A DNA stretch of 64,000 nt, from contig NZ_JANAIE010000003.1 of the NCBI RefSeq assembly GCF_029664245.1, positions 372,001 to 436,000 on the forward strand, in the 5' to 3' direction. Under the pieces are notes generated by a model, which saw nothing but the letters and a program-made list of their open reading frames with translations, was not told the origin of the DNA and did not search any database. This document shows positions 16,614-26,456 of this stretch, piece after piece. Position numbers and translations under genes: made by a program. The DNA comes from Profundicola chukchiensis. GTDB taxonomy: Bacteria > Bacteroidota > Bacteroidia > Flavobacteriales > Weeksellaceae. Numbering within the stretch: the first letter of the stretch is position 1; every line of letters starts with the position of its first letter.

Positions 16614-18452
16614 ATGTCAGGAATTATAGGTTACATAGGAAAAGGAGAGGCTTTTCCGGTTTTATTACATGGATTAAATCGTTTCGAATTTCGTGGGTAT
16701 GATAGCGTGGGAACAGGAACCATCTCAAATGGTGAGTTTGAATTTCATAAACACGCAGGAAAATTAAAAGATCTAAAAGAAAAATTAGGTGATAATACGC
16801 CAAAAGGGCACATAGGTATTGCGCACTCTAGATGGGCAACACACGGAATTTCGAATCAACTAAATTCGCATCCACATGTTTCTAATTCTGGTAGACTAGC
16901 CATTGTACATAAAGGGATTGTTGAGAACTATGCGAGTTTAAAAGAAAAATTAGTTGAAGAAGGATATAAATTTCATACTGAAACAGATACAGAAGTTTTA
17001 ATCAACTGGATTGAGCATATTCAAAAAGAAGGTGATTTAAATCTTCTAGAAGCAATTCAAGTTGCCATGAATCAAGTGGTTGGAGCTTATTCTTTAATCG
17101 TTATCGATAAAGAAGAAAATGCTATGTATGCTGTAAGAAAAGGAGCTCAGTTGGTGATTGGAGTTGATAAAGATGCCTATGTAGTAGCAACCGATTCTGC
17201 ACCGTTGAGTACGCTTACCGATGAGGTAATTTACATGGAAGAGAAAGATGTTTATCGTTTAGCACATGGAGAAGAAATCAAGGTTCTAAACTTAGATAAT
17301 ATCACCAAAACTCCAATAATTGAAAAGTTAGAAGAAGCCTTAGAGACCATTGAAAAAGATGGTTATGATCACTTCATGTTGAAAGAGATCTACGAACAAC
17401 CTCAAATGATTATTGATTCATTCCGTGGACGAATGAATGCTAGTGAAGGTTGGGTACGTTTAGGTGGTGTAAATGAGTATAGAAATAAGCTAAATAAAAC
17501 CAAAAGAATGATCTTTGGTGCTTGTGGTACTTCTTGGCATGCTGCTTTGGTTGGAGAGTATTTAATCGAGGAATTAGCTCGAATTCCAGTGGAAGTGGAG
17601 TACGCGTCTGAGTTCCGTTACAGAAACCCAATTATTGATGGTGATGATGTATTTGTTGCGATTTCACAATCTGGGGAAACAGCCGATACGATTGCTGCAA
17701 TAGAGTTGGCGAAAGAAAATCAAGCTTTAATTTATGGTATTTGTAACTCAGTAGGTTCTACAATTTCTAAAATGTCTCATGCTGGATCTTATACGCATGC
17801 AGGTCAAGAGATAGGAATTGCATCTACCAAGGCCTTTACCACTCAGGTTGTTATTTTAACTTTAATGGCATTGCAATTAGCAGATTATAAAGGTAATTTA
17901 TCTAAAACTCAGTTAAATGCAACATTGTTTGAGTTAGAGCAAATTCCAGAAAAGATTAGAAAAATTTTAAAACTAGATGATGAGATTAAAGCGATTGCAA
18001 AAGAATATCACCAAGCGAATAATTTCTTATTCTTAGGTCGTGGTGCTTGTTATCCTATTGCTTTAGAGGGAGCTTTAAAATTAAAAGAGATTTCTTATAT
18101 CCATGCAGAGGGCTATCCAGCAGCTGAAATGAAACACGGACCTATTGCATTGATTGATGAAAATATGCCTGTTGTAGTGGTAGCAAATAATGATTCTGCT
18201 TACGAGAAAATCGTATCTAATATTCAAGAAGTGAAAGCGCGTAAAGGAAAAGTTATTGCTATTGTGAATGAAGGAGATACAGTGATTAAGGGAATTGCAG
18301 ATCACGTGATTGAAATACCAGCGACTTTAGAGATTTTCGCTCCTTTAGTTTCAGTGGTTCCATTGCAATTATTAGCTTACCATATTGCTGTTTGGAGAGG
18401 TGCAGATGTGGATAATCCAAGAAACTTAACTAAATCAGTTACAGTAGAATAA
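16614..18452 (+). CDS. GlmS paralog (glucosamine-6-phosphate synthase) with degenerate glutaminase site
   Basis: 612 residues with the GlmS layout: an N-terminal Ntn-type glutaminase domain (1-240) and two SIS sugar-isomerase domains (about 290-430 and 460-600). The isomerase half looks intact: CGTSWHA, ISQSGETADT, EIGIASTKAFTTQ, ALEGALKLKEIS, GYPAAEMKHGP and the terminal NLTKSVTVE. The glutaminase half lacks key residues. The protein starts MSGIIGYIG, where family members start MCGI with the N-terminal Cys as nucleophile. The oxyanion-hole Asn of HNGI is Lys100 here (VHKGIVENY). HSRWATHG is kept. So glutamine hydrolysis should be lost. It could work with free ammonia, act as a sugar-phosphate isomerase, or be regulatory; a normal glmS probably exists elsewhere. 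Confidence 0.85.
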   Translation: MSGIIGYIGKGEAFPVLLHGLNRFEFRGYDSVGTGTISNGEFEFHKHAGKLKDLKEKLGDNTPKGHIGIAHSRWATHGISNQLNSHPHVSNSGRLAIVHKGIVENYASLKEKLVEEGYKFHTETDTEVLINWIEHIQKEGDLNLLEAIQVAMNQVVGAYSLIVIDKEENAMYAVRKGAQLVIGVDKDAYVVATDSAPLSTLTDEVIYMEEKDVYRLAHGEEIKVLNLDNITKTPIIEKLEEALETIEKDGYDHFMLKEIYEQPQMIIDSFRGRMNASEGWVRLGGVNEYRNKLNKTKRMIFGACGTSWHAALVGEYLIEELARIPVEVEYASEFRYRNPIIDGDDVFVAISQSGETADTIAAIELAKENQALIYGICNSVGSTISKMSHAGSYTHAGQEIGIASTKAFTTQVVILTLMALQLADYKGNLSKTQLNATLFELEQIPEKIRKILKLDDEIKAIAKEYHQANNFLFLGRGACYPIALEGALKLKEISYIHAEGYPAAEMKHGPIALIDENMPVVVVANNDSAYEKIVSNIQEVKARKGKVIAIVNEGDTVIKGIADHVIEIPATLEIFAPLVSVVPLQLLAYHIAVWRGADVDNPRNLTKSVTVE

Positions 18453-18470
18453 AATAAATTAATAAAAATA

Positions 18471-18507
18471 AAAAAGCCTTCTTGCATGCGTAAGAAGGCT
18501 TTTTTTT
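18471..18507. terminator. Bidirectional terminator between the GlmS-like gene and pyrD
   Basis: AAAAAGCCTTCTT and AAGAAGGCTTTTT form a 13-bp stem with A and T tracts on both sides, serving the two convergent genes. Confidence 0.9.
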
Positions 18508-18526
18508 GACTGTATATTTTTAAACT

Positions 18527-19540
18527 TTAAAGTCCTTTACAAATATTCTTCACGATGCCGGGTCCTTCGTAGATAAACCCAGTATAAACCTGAAGTAAAC
18601 TTGCACCAGCTTCTAATTTTTCTTTAGCATCCTCTGCATTGAAAATTCCTCCCACACCAATGATAATCAACTTACCCTTTGATTGCGTATGAAGATATTT
18701 TATCACTTCTGTACTTCGTTGAGTTAAAGGTTTTCCACTAACCCCACCTGCTTCTGAAACGACTTTAGGATCTCCCATTAAGCCCTCTCTAGCAATAGTA
18801 GTATTGGTAGCAACAATTCCATTTAGGTTTAAATTCAAAGCAATTTCTATAATATCATCTAATTGACTTTGGCTTAAGTCTGGAGCGATTTTAAGCAATA
18901 TAGGACGAGCTTTACCTAATTCTGTGTTGATGAGTTGCAAACGAGATAATAATCGTTGTAGTGGCTCTTTTTCTTGTAGTTCGCGCAAGTTGGGAGTGTT
19001 GGGGCTGCTTACATTTACCACAAAATAATCTACATAATCGTACAATTTACGAAAGCAATATTCATAATCATCTATGGCTCTTTCGTTCGGTGTAGTTTTA
19101 TTTTTCCCAATATTTCCGCCTACAATAATGTCTGATTTTCTCTTTTTCAATCTTTCTACCGCAGCATCAACTCCCTCATTATTAAATCCCATACGATTGA
19201 TTAATGCTTCATCGCTAGGAAGTCTAAATAAGCGTGGTTTATCATTCCCAGCTTGTGGTTTCGGGGTTAAGGTTCCGATTTCTACATAGCCAAAACCTAA
19301 TTTAGCTAAATCATCTATATACTTGGCATCCTTGTCAAACCCAGCAGCAAGTCCAATCGGGTTTTTAAATTTTAAACCCCATAATTCTCTGTTCAATGAT
19401 TTTTTATCAAACGAAAATTGACTTTTAATAATAGGACTGAAAAGAAAAGAACTTCCCCAAGTGTGGAGTTTATTCATGACCCAATGATGCGCTTCTTCTG
19501 GATCTTTTTTAAACAATAATTTCTTGATGAGTGGATACAT
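18527..19540 (-). CDS. pyrD: Dihydroorotate dehydrogenase (quinone), class 2
   Basis: A 337-residue FMN enzyme that oxidises dihydroorotate to orotate with quinone as acceptor. The N-terminal helix region ([12 protein letters not shown]) used for membrane association is present, which marks class 2. The active-site segment [14 protein letters not shown] carries the catalytic Ser. [14 protein letters not shown] and [19 protein letters not shown] are FMN-site signatures. The next pyrimidine step, pyrE/pyrF, is encoded 2 kb away on the same strand as a fusion. A CAAAAATA (-7 on the minus strand) lies 13 bp upstream. Confidence 0.94.
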   Translation of the reverse strand: MYPLIKKLLFKKDPEEAHHWVMNKLHTWGSSFLFSPIIKSQFSFDKKSLNRELWGLKFKNPIGLAAGFDKDAKYIDDLAKLGFGYVEIGTLTPKPQAGNDKPRLFRLPSDEALINRMGFNNEGVDAAVERLKKRKSDIIVGGNIGKNKTTPNERAIDDYEYCFRKLYDYVDYFVVNVSSPNTPNLRELQEKEPLQRLLSRLQLINTELGKARPILLKIAPDLSQSQLDDIIEIALNLNLNGIVATNTTIAREGLMGDPKVVSEAGGVSGKPLTQRSTEVIKYLHTQSKGKLIIIGVGGIFNAEDAKEKLEAGASLLQVYTGFIYEGPGIVKNICKGL

Positions 19541-19553
19541 AGCCTGAAAGAGT

Positions 19554-19561
19554 CAAAAATA
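19554..19561 (-). promoter_or_regulatory. Candidate -7 box (TATTTTTG) of pyrD
   Basis: The minus strand reads TATTTTTG 13 bp upstream of the pyrD ATG. Confidence 0.4.
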
Positions 19562-19771
19562 CAAATCTAGGTTGATATCTGCATCCTAAATTTCAATATC
19601 CTTTTAATTCTTTGATTCGGTTATTTTCCTTATTTTAGAAATCTCAAATTTTGAACAGTTTTAATTTTATTTTAAAGTAGAAAAGGCTTTGCAAATAGAT
19701 TAAAATTTATGTTTATTAGATTTAAACTTCACCTTAAAAATTAGCATAAAACTTATAAATTACCCTAAAAT

Positions 19772-21460
19772 ATGACCCAAGAAAAAGCACTGGCTATATT
19801 GAAATCAGGACGGAATGTTTTCCTTACAGGTTCGGCAGGAACCGGGAAAACCTATGTCTTAAATCAATATATCAAATACCTACAAGAAAGGAGAGTGCCA
19901 GTGGCTATTACGGCCAGTACAGGGATTGCGGCCACGCATATGAACGGAATGACGATTCATGCTTGGTCTGGTATTGGTGTTCGGGATCATATGACGCTAC
20001 GTCATTTGCAGACTTTAAAGACTAAAAAGTACATGCAAAATAAGATGGATGAGGTGGCGGTTCTTATTATCGATGAGATCTCTATGTTACATCTTAAGCA
20101 GTTCTCTATGGTAGATGAGGTTTTGCAATATTTCAAAGGGAATAATCTGCCTTTTGGGGGAATTCAAGTGGTTTTTTCTGGAGATTTTTATCAGTTGCCT
20201 CCCATTGGTGAGCATCACGAAACTTCTAAAGACAAGTTCTGTTTTATGTCTAATTCTTGGGTGAGAGCCAATTTGCATGTTTGTTATTTAACCAAGCAGT
20301 TTCGTCAGACAGAAAACGAGTTAAATTTTGTATTGAATGAAATAAGAAATGGCGAAATGAGCCAATCTGTAGTGCAATTGCTTGAGGAAAAAGTGCAAGA
20401 AAGTATGTACGAGGATGAGGAGATTTTCCCTCAATTATATACTCACAATGCTGATGTGGATAGAATTAACGAATTTAAAATCAAAGAATTAGATTCTAAG
20501 CCTAAGAAATTTAAAGGTAAAGCATCTGGTAACAAAGTTCTATGCGAAACCATGGTGAAAAGTATTCTTGCGCCAGAATTATTAGAGTTGAAGATAGGAG
20601 CGGAGGTGATGTTTGTTAGAAATAATTGGGAAGAAGGTTATTTCAATGGAACATTAGGAACGGTGAGGGAATTCAGCGAAAATGGTTTTCCTTTGGTTGA
20701 AACCCGCGATGGAGATTGGATTGAGGCCAAATCCGAAACTTGGAAGGTAGATGATGAACAGGGCAAAACCTTGGCTTCGTTTACTCAGATTCCATTGCGT
20801 TTGGCTTGGGCGATTACAGTTCATAAAAGTCAGGGTATGACCTTAGATGCCGCCACTATTGATTTAAGAAAAACCTTTGAAAAAGGACAAGGTTATGTGG
20901 CTTTATCGCGACTAAGAGACATGAAGGGGCTGCGACTAAAAGGCGTAAATCCTATGGTGATGCAATTAGATGAATTGGCTCGAAAGGCAGATAAACGTTT
21001 TATGGAATTATCCCAAGAGATTGATTTTAACCTTCATACATCTGATTTAGAGAAAGACTTTGATTCGTTTGTGGTGAGAAATGGAGGAACGATTGATAAA
21101 CGAGAGATTAAAAAGGTTAAAGAGAAAAAGAAGTTAAAAGCTTCTAATAAATCCAAAGTTCCTACACATTTAATTACCAAAGAGCTTTTAGACGAAGGCA
21201 TGAATTTAAAGGAAATTGCCGAAGAAAGAGGATATGTTGAGAGCACGATTTTAGGACATTTCTTTAAAATTAAATTAGAATTCCCTGAAACAGATTTTTC
21301 TGTATTAAAGCCAGAAGATGAGGTGATTAAGCGTGTTCAAGAGGCTCTAGATAAATCAGATGAGGATAAAGAAAACACTTCGCTGAAATATCTTTATGAA
21401 GCCAATAATGCCGAAATAACCTATGATAAAATCAGGCGGGCTTTATTGTTCATTAAATAA
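19772..21460 (+). CDS. Pif1/RecD-like superfamily 1B DNA helicase with C-terminal HTH domain
   Basis: A 562-residue SF1 helicase. Walker A is GSAGTGKT (residues 20-27), Walker B is LIIDEISML (about 97-105), motif III is VVFSGDFYQLPP, and the C-terminal UvrD_C_2-type segment reads AWAITVHKSQGMTLDAA (about 350-366). A basic linker (KKVKEKKKLKASNKSK) leads to a helix-turn-helix-like domain (about 465-560) resembling HTH_40 tails of bacterial Pif1-like proteins. It probably acts 5'-3' on forks or G-quadruplexes, by family. It sits between pyrD and the UMP synthase gene on the opposite strand. Confidence 0.85.
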   Translation: MTQEKALAILKSGRNVFLTGSAGTGKTYVLNQYIKYLQERRVPVAITASTGIAATHMNGMTIHAWSGIGVRDHMTLRHLQTLKTKKYMQNKMDEVAVLIIDEISMLHLKQFSMVDEVLQYFKGNNLPFGGIQVVFSGDFYQLPPIGEHHETSKDKFCFMSNSWVRANLHVCYLTKQFRQTENELNFVLNEIRNGEMSQSVVQLLEEKVQESMYEDEEIFPQLYTHNADVDRINEFKIKELDSKPKKFKGKASGNKVLCETMVKSILAPELLELKIGAEVMFVRNNWEEGYFNGTLGTVREFSENGFPLVETRDGDWIEAKSETWKVDDEQGKTLASFTQIPLRLAWAITVHKSQGMTLDAATIDLRKTFEKGQGYVALSRLRDMKGLRLKGVNPMVMQLDELARKADKRFMELSQEIDFNLHTSDLEKDFDSFVVRNGGTIDKREIKKVKEKKKLKASNKSKVPTHLITKELLDEGMNLKEIAEERGYVESTILGHFFKIKLEFPETDFSVLKPEDEVIKRVQEALDKSDEDKENTSLKYLYEANNAEITYDKIRRALLFIK

Positions 21461-21467
21461 ACGTGTA

Positions 21468-21502
21468 TAAAAAAAATCCCAATCGATTTAATCAATTGGG
21501 AT
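21468..21502 (-). terminator. Terminator of the UMP synthase gene
   Basis: On the minus strand ATCCCAAT and ATTGGGAT form a stem followed by T8. It lies between the convergent helicase and UMP synthase genes. Confidence 0.8.
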
Positions 21503-21525
21503 CTTATATTTTTAAATCTTAAGGC

Positions 21526-22875
21526 TTAAGAAAGGCTGTCTTCATATGCTTTCCAACCTTGCTGGCGATATTCTTCGGTAGCTGCAACGGGATCATTGGC
21601 TTTATAAATTCCGCGTCCTACAATCATAAAGTCCGTTAGGTACTCAGAGAATACCTTCTTAGGCGTGTTGTATTGTTGTCCTTTGCTATCGCCTTTTTTG
21701 TCTATGTTAACGCCAGGCGTCAATAACAATAAATCATCTGGAACTTGTCTTTGAGCTACTACTGCGAATACATCCGCTGATTTTTGAGCAATATTTAATG
21801 CTTTAGAAACATAATAATCATCGGTTAAAGCACCTGCAGAAGACATTTCTACAATGGCTACAACACCAGTTGGTTCAAAAACGTCAAAGCTTTTTTCTCC
21901 AGCAATAGGGTGTGCTGTTACCATATCAACCCAATCTGCAAAACGGTAAACACCTTGTTTGAACTGTAATTCTTGGGTATTTCCAATATCAGCGAATTTT
22001 CTATCCTCAAATAATAAGAAGTCCTTTTCTCTTGCAATAGTTCTTAGTTCAGTGACTAAATCCCAACTAAAATCAGTGATGATATCTGAATGTAATTTTA
22101 AGGCAACAATTTTATCTCCAATTCCTTTAGCTAAATTGATTAACTCTAGGGAACTCACAACATCTGCCGAGGCAATTAAGTTAGATTTTTTACGTAACGC
22201 AATGTCAATCATGTTTTTACCTACAGGATGCTGAACTTCTTTATCTTGTAGAGGGGTTCTTTTTCTGCTAGGAGCTTGTGGAGGCATACTTAAGAAATCC
22301 TTGATTTTCTTTACTTCTCCTTCATCCAATCTTTTGTATTTGAATAAAATATCAATTACCTCGTTAATGGTAAATAAGGTATGAACATTATATCCTTTTT
22401 CTTCTAATCGCTGAATACCACCTTGTTCTCTGTCTAATACAACAACCAAATCGGTAACAACTAAACCTTCTTTTTCAACTTCGTCGATGGTTTCTACCAA
22501 ACTTTTACCGCTGGTAATTACGTCCTCTACCAACAAACAATTTTGTCCATCGTGAAAAACACCTTCCAACATGCGTTTTGTTCCATAGCCTTTGTTTTCC
22601 TTTCTTTTAATGATCAAAGGAATCCCACTTTCTAAGGACATTGTGGTCGCCATAGGCAAAGCGGCATAAGGAACGCCACAAATCAGTTCAAGTTTTGAAT
22701 TATCAACCAATTGCAATAAATTGTTTGACAATGTTTTTAATAATTGTGGGCTAGATGCTAGCGGTCTTAAATCCACATAAAAAGGAGATTCAATACCACT
22801 TTTAAGGGTGAAACTTCCAAATTTAATAATTCCGAGTTCGTAGGCTTTTAATAAAAAATCTTCGCGTGCTTGCAT
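21526..22875 (-). CDS. Bifunctional UMP synthase: orotate phosphoribosyltransferase - OMP decarboxylase fusion
   Basis: 449 residues. The N-terminal domain (1-190) is an orotate phosphoribosyltransferase with the PRPP motif LLVEDVITSGKSL (about 113-125). The C-terminal domain (about 215-449) is an OMP decarboxylase with DRKFADIGNT (D291, K293, D296), EMSSAGAL, LLTPGV and FMIVGRGIY. The domain order and the DRKFADIGNT motif are those of eukaryotic UMPS/URA3 decarboxylases; E. coli PyrF reads DLKFHDIPNT. The protein converts orotate to UMP in two steps. A single reading frame with no internal start or stop supports a true fusion. Possibly acquired laterally. Confidence 0.93.
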   Translation of the reverse strand: MQAREDFLLKAYELGIIKFGSFTLKSGIESPFYVDLRPLASSPQLLKTLSNNLLQLVDNSKLELICGVPYAALPMATTMSLESGIPLIIKRKENKGYGTKRMLEGVFHDGQNCLLVEDVITSGKSLVETIDEVEKEGLVVTDLVVVLDREQGGIQRLEEKGYNVHTLFTINEVIDILFKYKRLDEGEVKKIKDFLSMPPQAPSRKRTPLQDKEVQHPVGKNMIDIALRKKSNLIASADVVSSLELINLAKGIGDKIVALKLHSDIITDFSWDLVTELRTIAREKDFLLFEDRKFADIGNTQELQFKQGVYRFADWVDMVTAHPIAGEKSFDVFEPTGVVAIVEMSSAGALTDDYYVSKALNIAQKSADVFAVVAQRQVPDDLLLLTPGVNIDKKGDSKGQQYNTPKKVFSEYLTDFMIVGRGIYKANDPVAATEEYRQQGWKAYEDSLS

Positions 22876-22933
22876 GTTGTTGAATTAAATTGTCATGATG
22901 AAAATAAAAATCTTTCTGCTGACAAATTTTGTG

Positions 22934-22941
22934 CAAAGTTA
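22934..22941 (-). promoter_or_regulatory. Candidate -7 box (TAACTTTG) of the UMP synthase gene
   Basis: The minus strand reads TAACTTTG 58 bp upstream of the ATG. Confidence 0.45.
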
Positions 22942-22997
22942 AGGCAATTCATCCTCTTTTGCTATGATATTTAATTCAATTTTTAAATAAACAAAAT

Positions 22998-23025
22998 AGG
23001 TCACCAAACCTTTGAGTGGTGACCT
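22998..23025 (-). terminator. Hairpin downstream of the nitroreductase gene
   Basis: AGGTCACCA and TGGTGACCT form a 9-bp perfect stem with a 10-nt loop. On the minus strand it is followed by ATTTTG, a weak T-tract. Probably the nitroreductase terminator. Confidence 0.55.
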
Positions 23026-23095
23026 GTTTGTATGAGATTTACATCACAATTCTAATGAGAATCATTAAATAGACGATAATTTAGAAGTATAACAT

Positions 23096-23124
23096 CTTTC
23101 TACCTTCTACCCTAGACTTTCTAC
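23096..23124. repeat. Degenerate CTTTCTAC micro-repeats
   Basis: Short units CTTTCTAC, CTTCTAC and CTTTCTAC recur with a period of 7-12 bp just past the nitroreductase stop. The reverse complement array lies on the other side of the gene at 23743. Confidence 0.5.
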
Positions 23125-23129
23125 TAAAA

Positions 23130-23687
23130 TCAATTTCTAAAAACAACAAAATCCTTCCAATCATGTTCCTTCACAGGGAATTCTTGATCTGTTTTTCCTA
23201 AGTAGAAAAGTCCTAAGCAATTTTCGTTTTCCTCCAACGATAAATAATCGTCTAAATGTCTCACTAAGCCGGGCGTACTCCAATAACCACCCATTCCCAA
23301 TTCGGTTGCTTTCAACCATAAATTCTGAACCGACATGGCAATTGCAGCATGCTCTTCCCACTCCGGAACGGATTGTGAAATGTGATGCACAATACAAATC
23401 ATAACTTGAGATTGATCAACTTTTTCTTGAATAGATTTCATTTTATTCTCAATAAATTTTTCAGGATCTGTGGTTTCTTTATAAACAGAAGCCAATTTTT
23501 CACCCAAGGCATTTTTAGCTTCGCCTGTAAAAACATGAAAACGCCAAGGTCTTGTTTTCTTATGATTCGGTGCAAAAGCCGTAACGGATAATAAGGCTTC
23601 TAACTCTTCCTGCGTAATCTTTTCTTGGTTATAATCTTTTGGATACGTGCTTTTTCTGGATTTTATGATGTTATCTAATGAGTTCAT
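23130..23687 (-). CDS. Nitroreductase family protein (YdjA-like)
   Basis: A 185-residue FMN-dependent nitroreductase-fold protein. The N-terminal RKSTYPKDY segment and APNHKKTRPWRFHVF (about residues 38-52) match the minimal YdjA-type subfamily, and LGMGGYWSTPG (about 130-140) is the usual C-terminal flavin-site loop. These enzymes use NAD(P)H and act on quinones or nitro compounds; the natural substrate is unknown. Both flanks carry short repeat arrays in inverted orientation. It stands alone. Confidence 0.85.
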   Translation of the reverse strand: MNSLDNIIKSRKSTYPKDYNQEKITQEELEALLSVTAFAPNHKKTRPWRFHVFTGEAKNALGEKLASVYKETTDPEKFIENKMKSIQEKVDQSQVMICIVHHISQSVPEWEEHAAIAMSVQNLWLKATELGMGGYWSTPGLVRHLDDYLSLEENENCLGLFYLGKTDQEFPVKEHDWKDFVVFRN

Positions 23688-23742
23688 TTTTTATTTAATT
23701 TAATAAAGTTGAAATATACGGAAAATTGGAGCAGTCAGCTGA

Positions 23743-23803
23743 GTAGAAAGTCAGAAGTAGAAAGAGGTTTTTACAGTTCCCAGTTCACGGTTCGCAGTTC
23801 AGG
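23743..23803. repeat. Degenerate GTAGAAAG and CAGTTC micro-repeats
   Basis: GTAGAAAG occurs twice (23743-23764), the reverse complement of the CTTTCTAC units at 23096. It is followed by CAGTTCC, CAGTTCA, CGGTTCG and CAGTTCA in a 7-bp rhythm (about 23774-23802). Non-coding filler of a kind common between flavobacterial genes. Confidence 0.5.
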
Positions 23804-23867
23804 ATTTTTCGTTGCAAAGCTGACTTGCCAAAAAGATTTATACTTAGTCCAAAATCTCTTTCCAACG

Positions 23868-23960
23868 CTAGACCCTGAATCAAGTTCAGGGTGACGCTTC
23901 GTGTCCAATTTTTTCGTTTAAGCAATTTTTAATCAACTTTAAGCTACAATTAAACTACTT
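23868..23960 (-). repeat. Composite intergenic repeat, copy 1
   Basis: Read on the minus strand: an AT-rich block with AAGTAGTTTAA, GCTTAAAG and TTAAAAATTGCTTAA (23960-23918), then GGACACGAAGCGTCA (23906-23892), then the REP-like palindrome ACCCTGAA-TTCAGGGT (23887-23872). The same order of elements appears at 33181-33266 on the plus strand. Confidence 0.65.
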
Positions 23961-23970
23961 TAAACAACCT

Positions 23971-24951
23971 TTAATCCACCACCATCAAATTACAACCTCG
24001 TAAATCTGAATGATCTAATCGCCCAAGAATTTCTAATTGATTTTCTGAATGAAATCGTCCTAAATCGTCGGTCGCAATAAAACTACAAGAGTTTATATTA
24101 GCAAAATCAATCACGTTGATTCCACCCGACATTCTTGGATCAACATATGAAAGTGGATCTTCCTTGTCTCGTAATAAAATTTTCATCCAAGGTGGCGTTT
24201 CAAAAAGACCATTTTTTCTGGCGTAAGCTTGTGACAGTAATTCGGTCATGCCATATTCCGATTGAATTTGCTCAACTTGAAATTCATCCTTCAAGAAAGC
24301 ATGTAATTCTGGACGAGTTAGTTCTGCTCGCCTTCCTTTCATACCGCCCGTTTCCATAATGATTAGGTCAGATAGATCTTGTGGATGTTGTTCTGCAAAG
24401 TCCATTAAGGCAAATGAAACTCCAATGAGAATAAGTTTTTTGTCTTTTGGAGCATTTTTGATGTCTTCGGCCAACTGTTGATGATCGTAGAGATAATAAG
24501 ATTTATTTTCTTGACCGGTTTTCTGCATCCAAATATCTGCCATTTCAATCAAAGAAGAACCTTTTCTTTCGGCATATGCAGGTAGAAGTGGAAAAACAAT
24601 ATAATCCTTGAAATCACCATAAAAGTATTCAAAACTCGCATCCAATTGTTGATGATAGATGCTTAAATCAGTAATATGATGATAGCTCGTAAGCGTTCCG
24701 GTAGTGCCCGAACTGCTAAAAGTTTTCTCAATATCTCCTTTACTTGAGACAACCTTAAACTCTTTGAAAAAAGAAATAGGAATAAAAGGAATTTCTTCTA
24801 TACTAGCGATAGAATCAACTTTTGTCCCTAAATGAGAAAGAAATTTTTTGTACACCGAATTGTGTTCCGCTTGAAATCTAAAAATCTCTAAAGCTTTTGT
24901 TGTAAACTCGGCAGGAGTAAAATTTCTAAATAAATCTTTGGCATCAAACAT
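23971..24951 (-). CDS. LuxE/PaaK-like acyl-protein synthetase
   Basis: 326 residues resembling the LuxE acyl-protein synthetase domain of the adenylate-forming superfamily. The phosphate-binding loop is FSSSGTTGTLTSYH (about residues 80-93). EYGMTELLSQAYA (about 220-232) matches the superfamily motif ending in TE. The C-terminal LGRLDHSDLRGCNLMVVD closes the adenylation domain. No luxCDAB genes are nearby, so luminescence is not implied. In Bacteroidota such proteins may act as acyl-transfer enzymes; the substrate is unknown. Its TATCTTTG box lies only 4 bp upstream of the ATG, so the mRNA may be leaderless. Confidence 0.82.
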   Translation of the reverse strand: MFDAKDLFRNFTPAEFTTKALEIFRFQAEHNSVYKKFLSHLGTKVDSIASIEEIPFIPISFFKEFKVVSSKGDIEKTFSSSGTTGTLTSYHHITDLSIYHQQLDASFEYFYGDFKDYIVFPLLPAYAERKGSSLIEMADIWMQKTGQENKSYYLYDHQQLAEDIKNAPKDKKLILIGVSFALMDFAEQHPQDLSDLIIMETGGMKGRRAELTRPELHAFLKDEFQVEQIQSEYGMTELLSQAYARKNGLFETPPWMKILLRDKEDPLSYVDPRMSGGINVIDFANINSCSFIATDDLGRFHSENQLEILGRLDHSDLRGCNLMVVD

Positions 24952-24955
24952 TCGG

Positions 24956-24963
24956 CAAAGATA
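24956..24963 (-). promoter_or_regulatory. Candidate -7 box (TATCTTTG) of the LuxE-like gene
   Basis: The minus strand reads TATCTTTG ending 4 bp before the ATG at 24951, which would place the transcription start at or next to the start codon. Confidence 0.5.
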
Positions 24964-25081
24964 TAGATTTAGTTTGCTGATATATATACTTCAAATTAAA
25001 ATGGAACATAGGATGGATAGGAGTAAGGATAATTTGTTGAAAATGCCCTTGTAAATAATAGTGTATAGAGGATATAATTTT

Positions 25082-25089
25082 TATCTTTG
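25082..25089 (+). promoter_or_regulatory. Candidate -7 box (TATCTTTG) of purA
   Basis: TATCTTTG lies 37 bp upstream of the purA ATG. Confidence 0.5.
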
Positions 25090-25090
25090 A

Positions 25091-26413
<1,323 letters not shown>

Positions 26414-26418
26414 GTGAT

Positions 26419-26456
26419 GTAGTTTAAAAGTTGGTTAATCAGTTTAAAATAGTTTA
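26419..26456. repeat. Left arm of inverted repeat flanking the four-helix-bundle gene
   Basis: GTAGTTTAA at 26419-26427, then TTAATCAGTTTAAAATAGTT from 26435. The reverse complement of 26840-26888 gives GTAGTTTAA, then TTAATGATGGTTTAAAATTG, in the same order. The arms end right at the ATG and at the stop of the gene between them. Confidence 0.65.
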
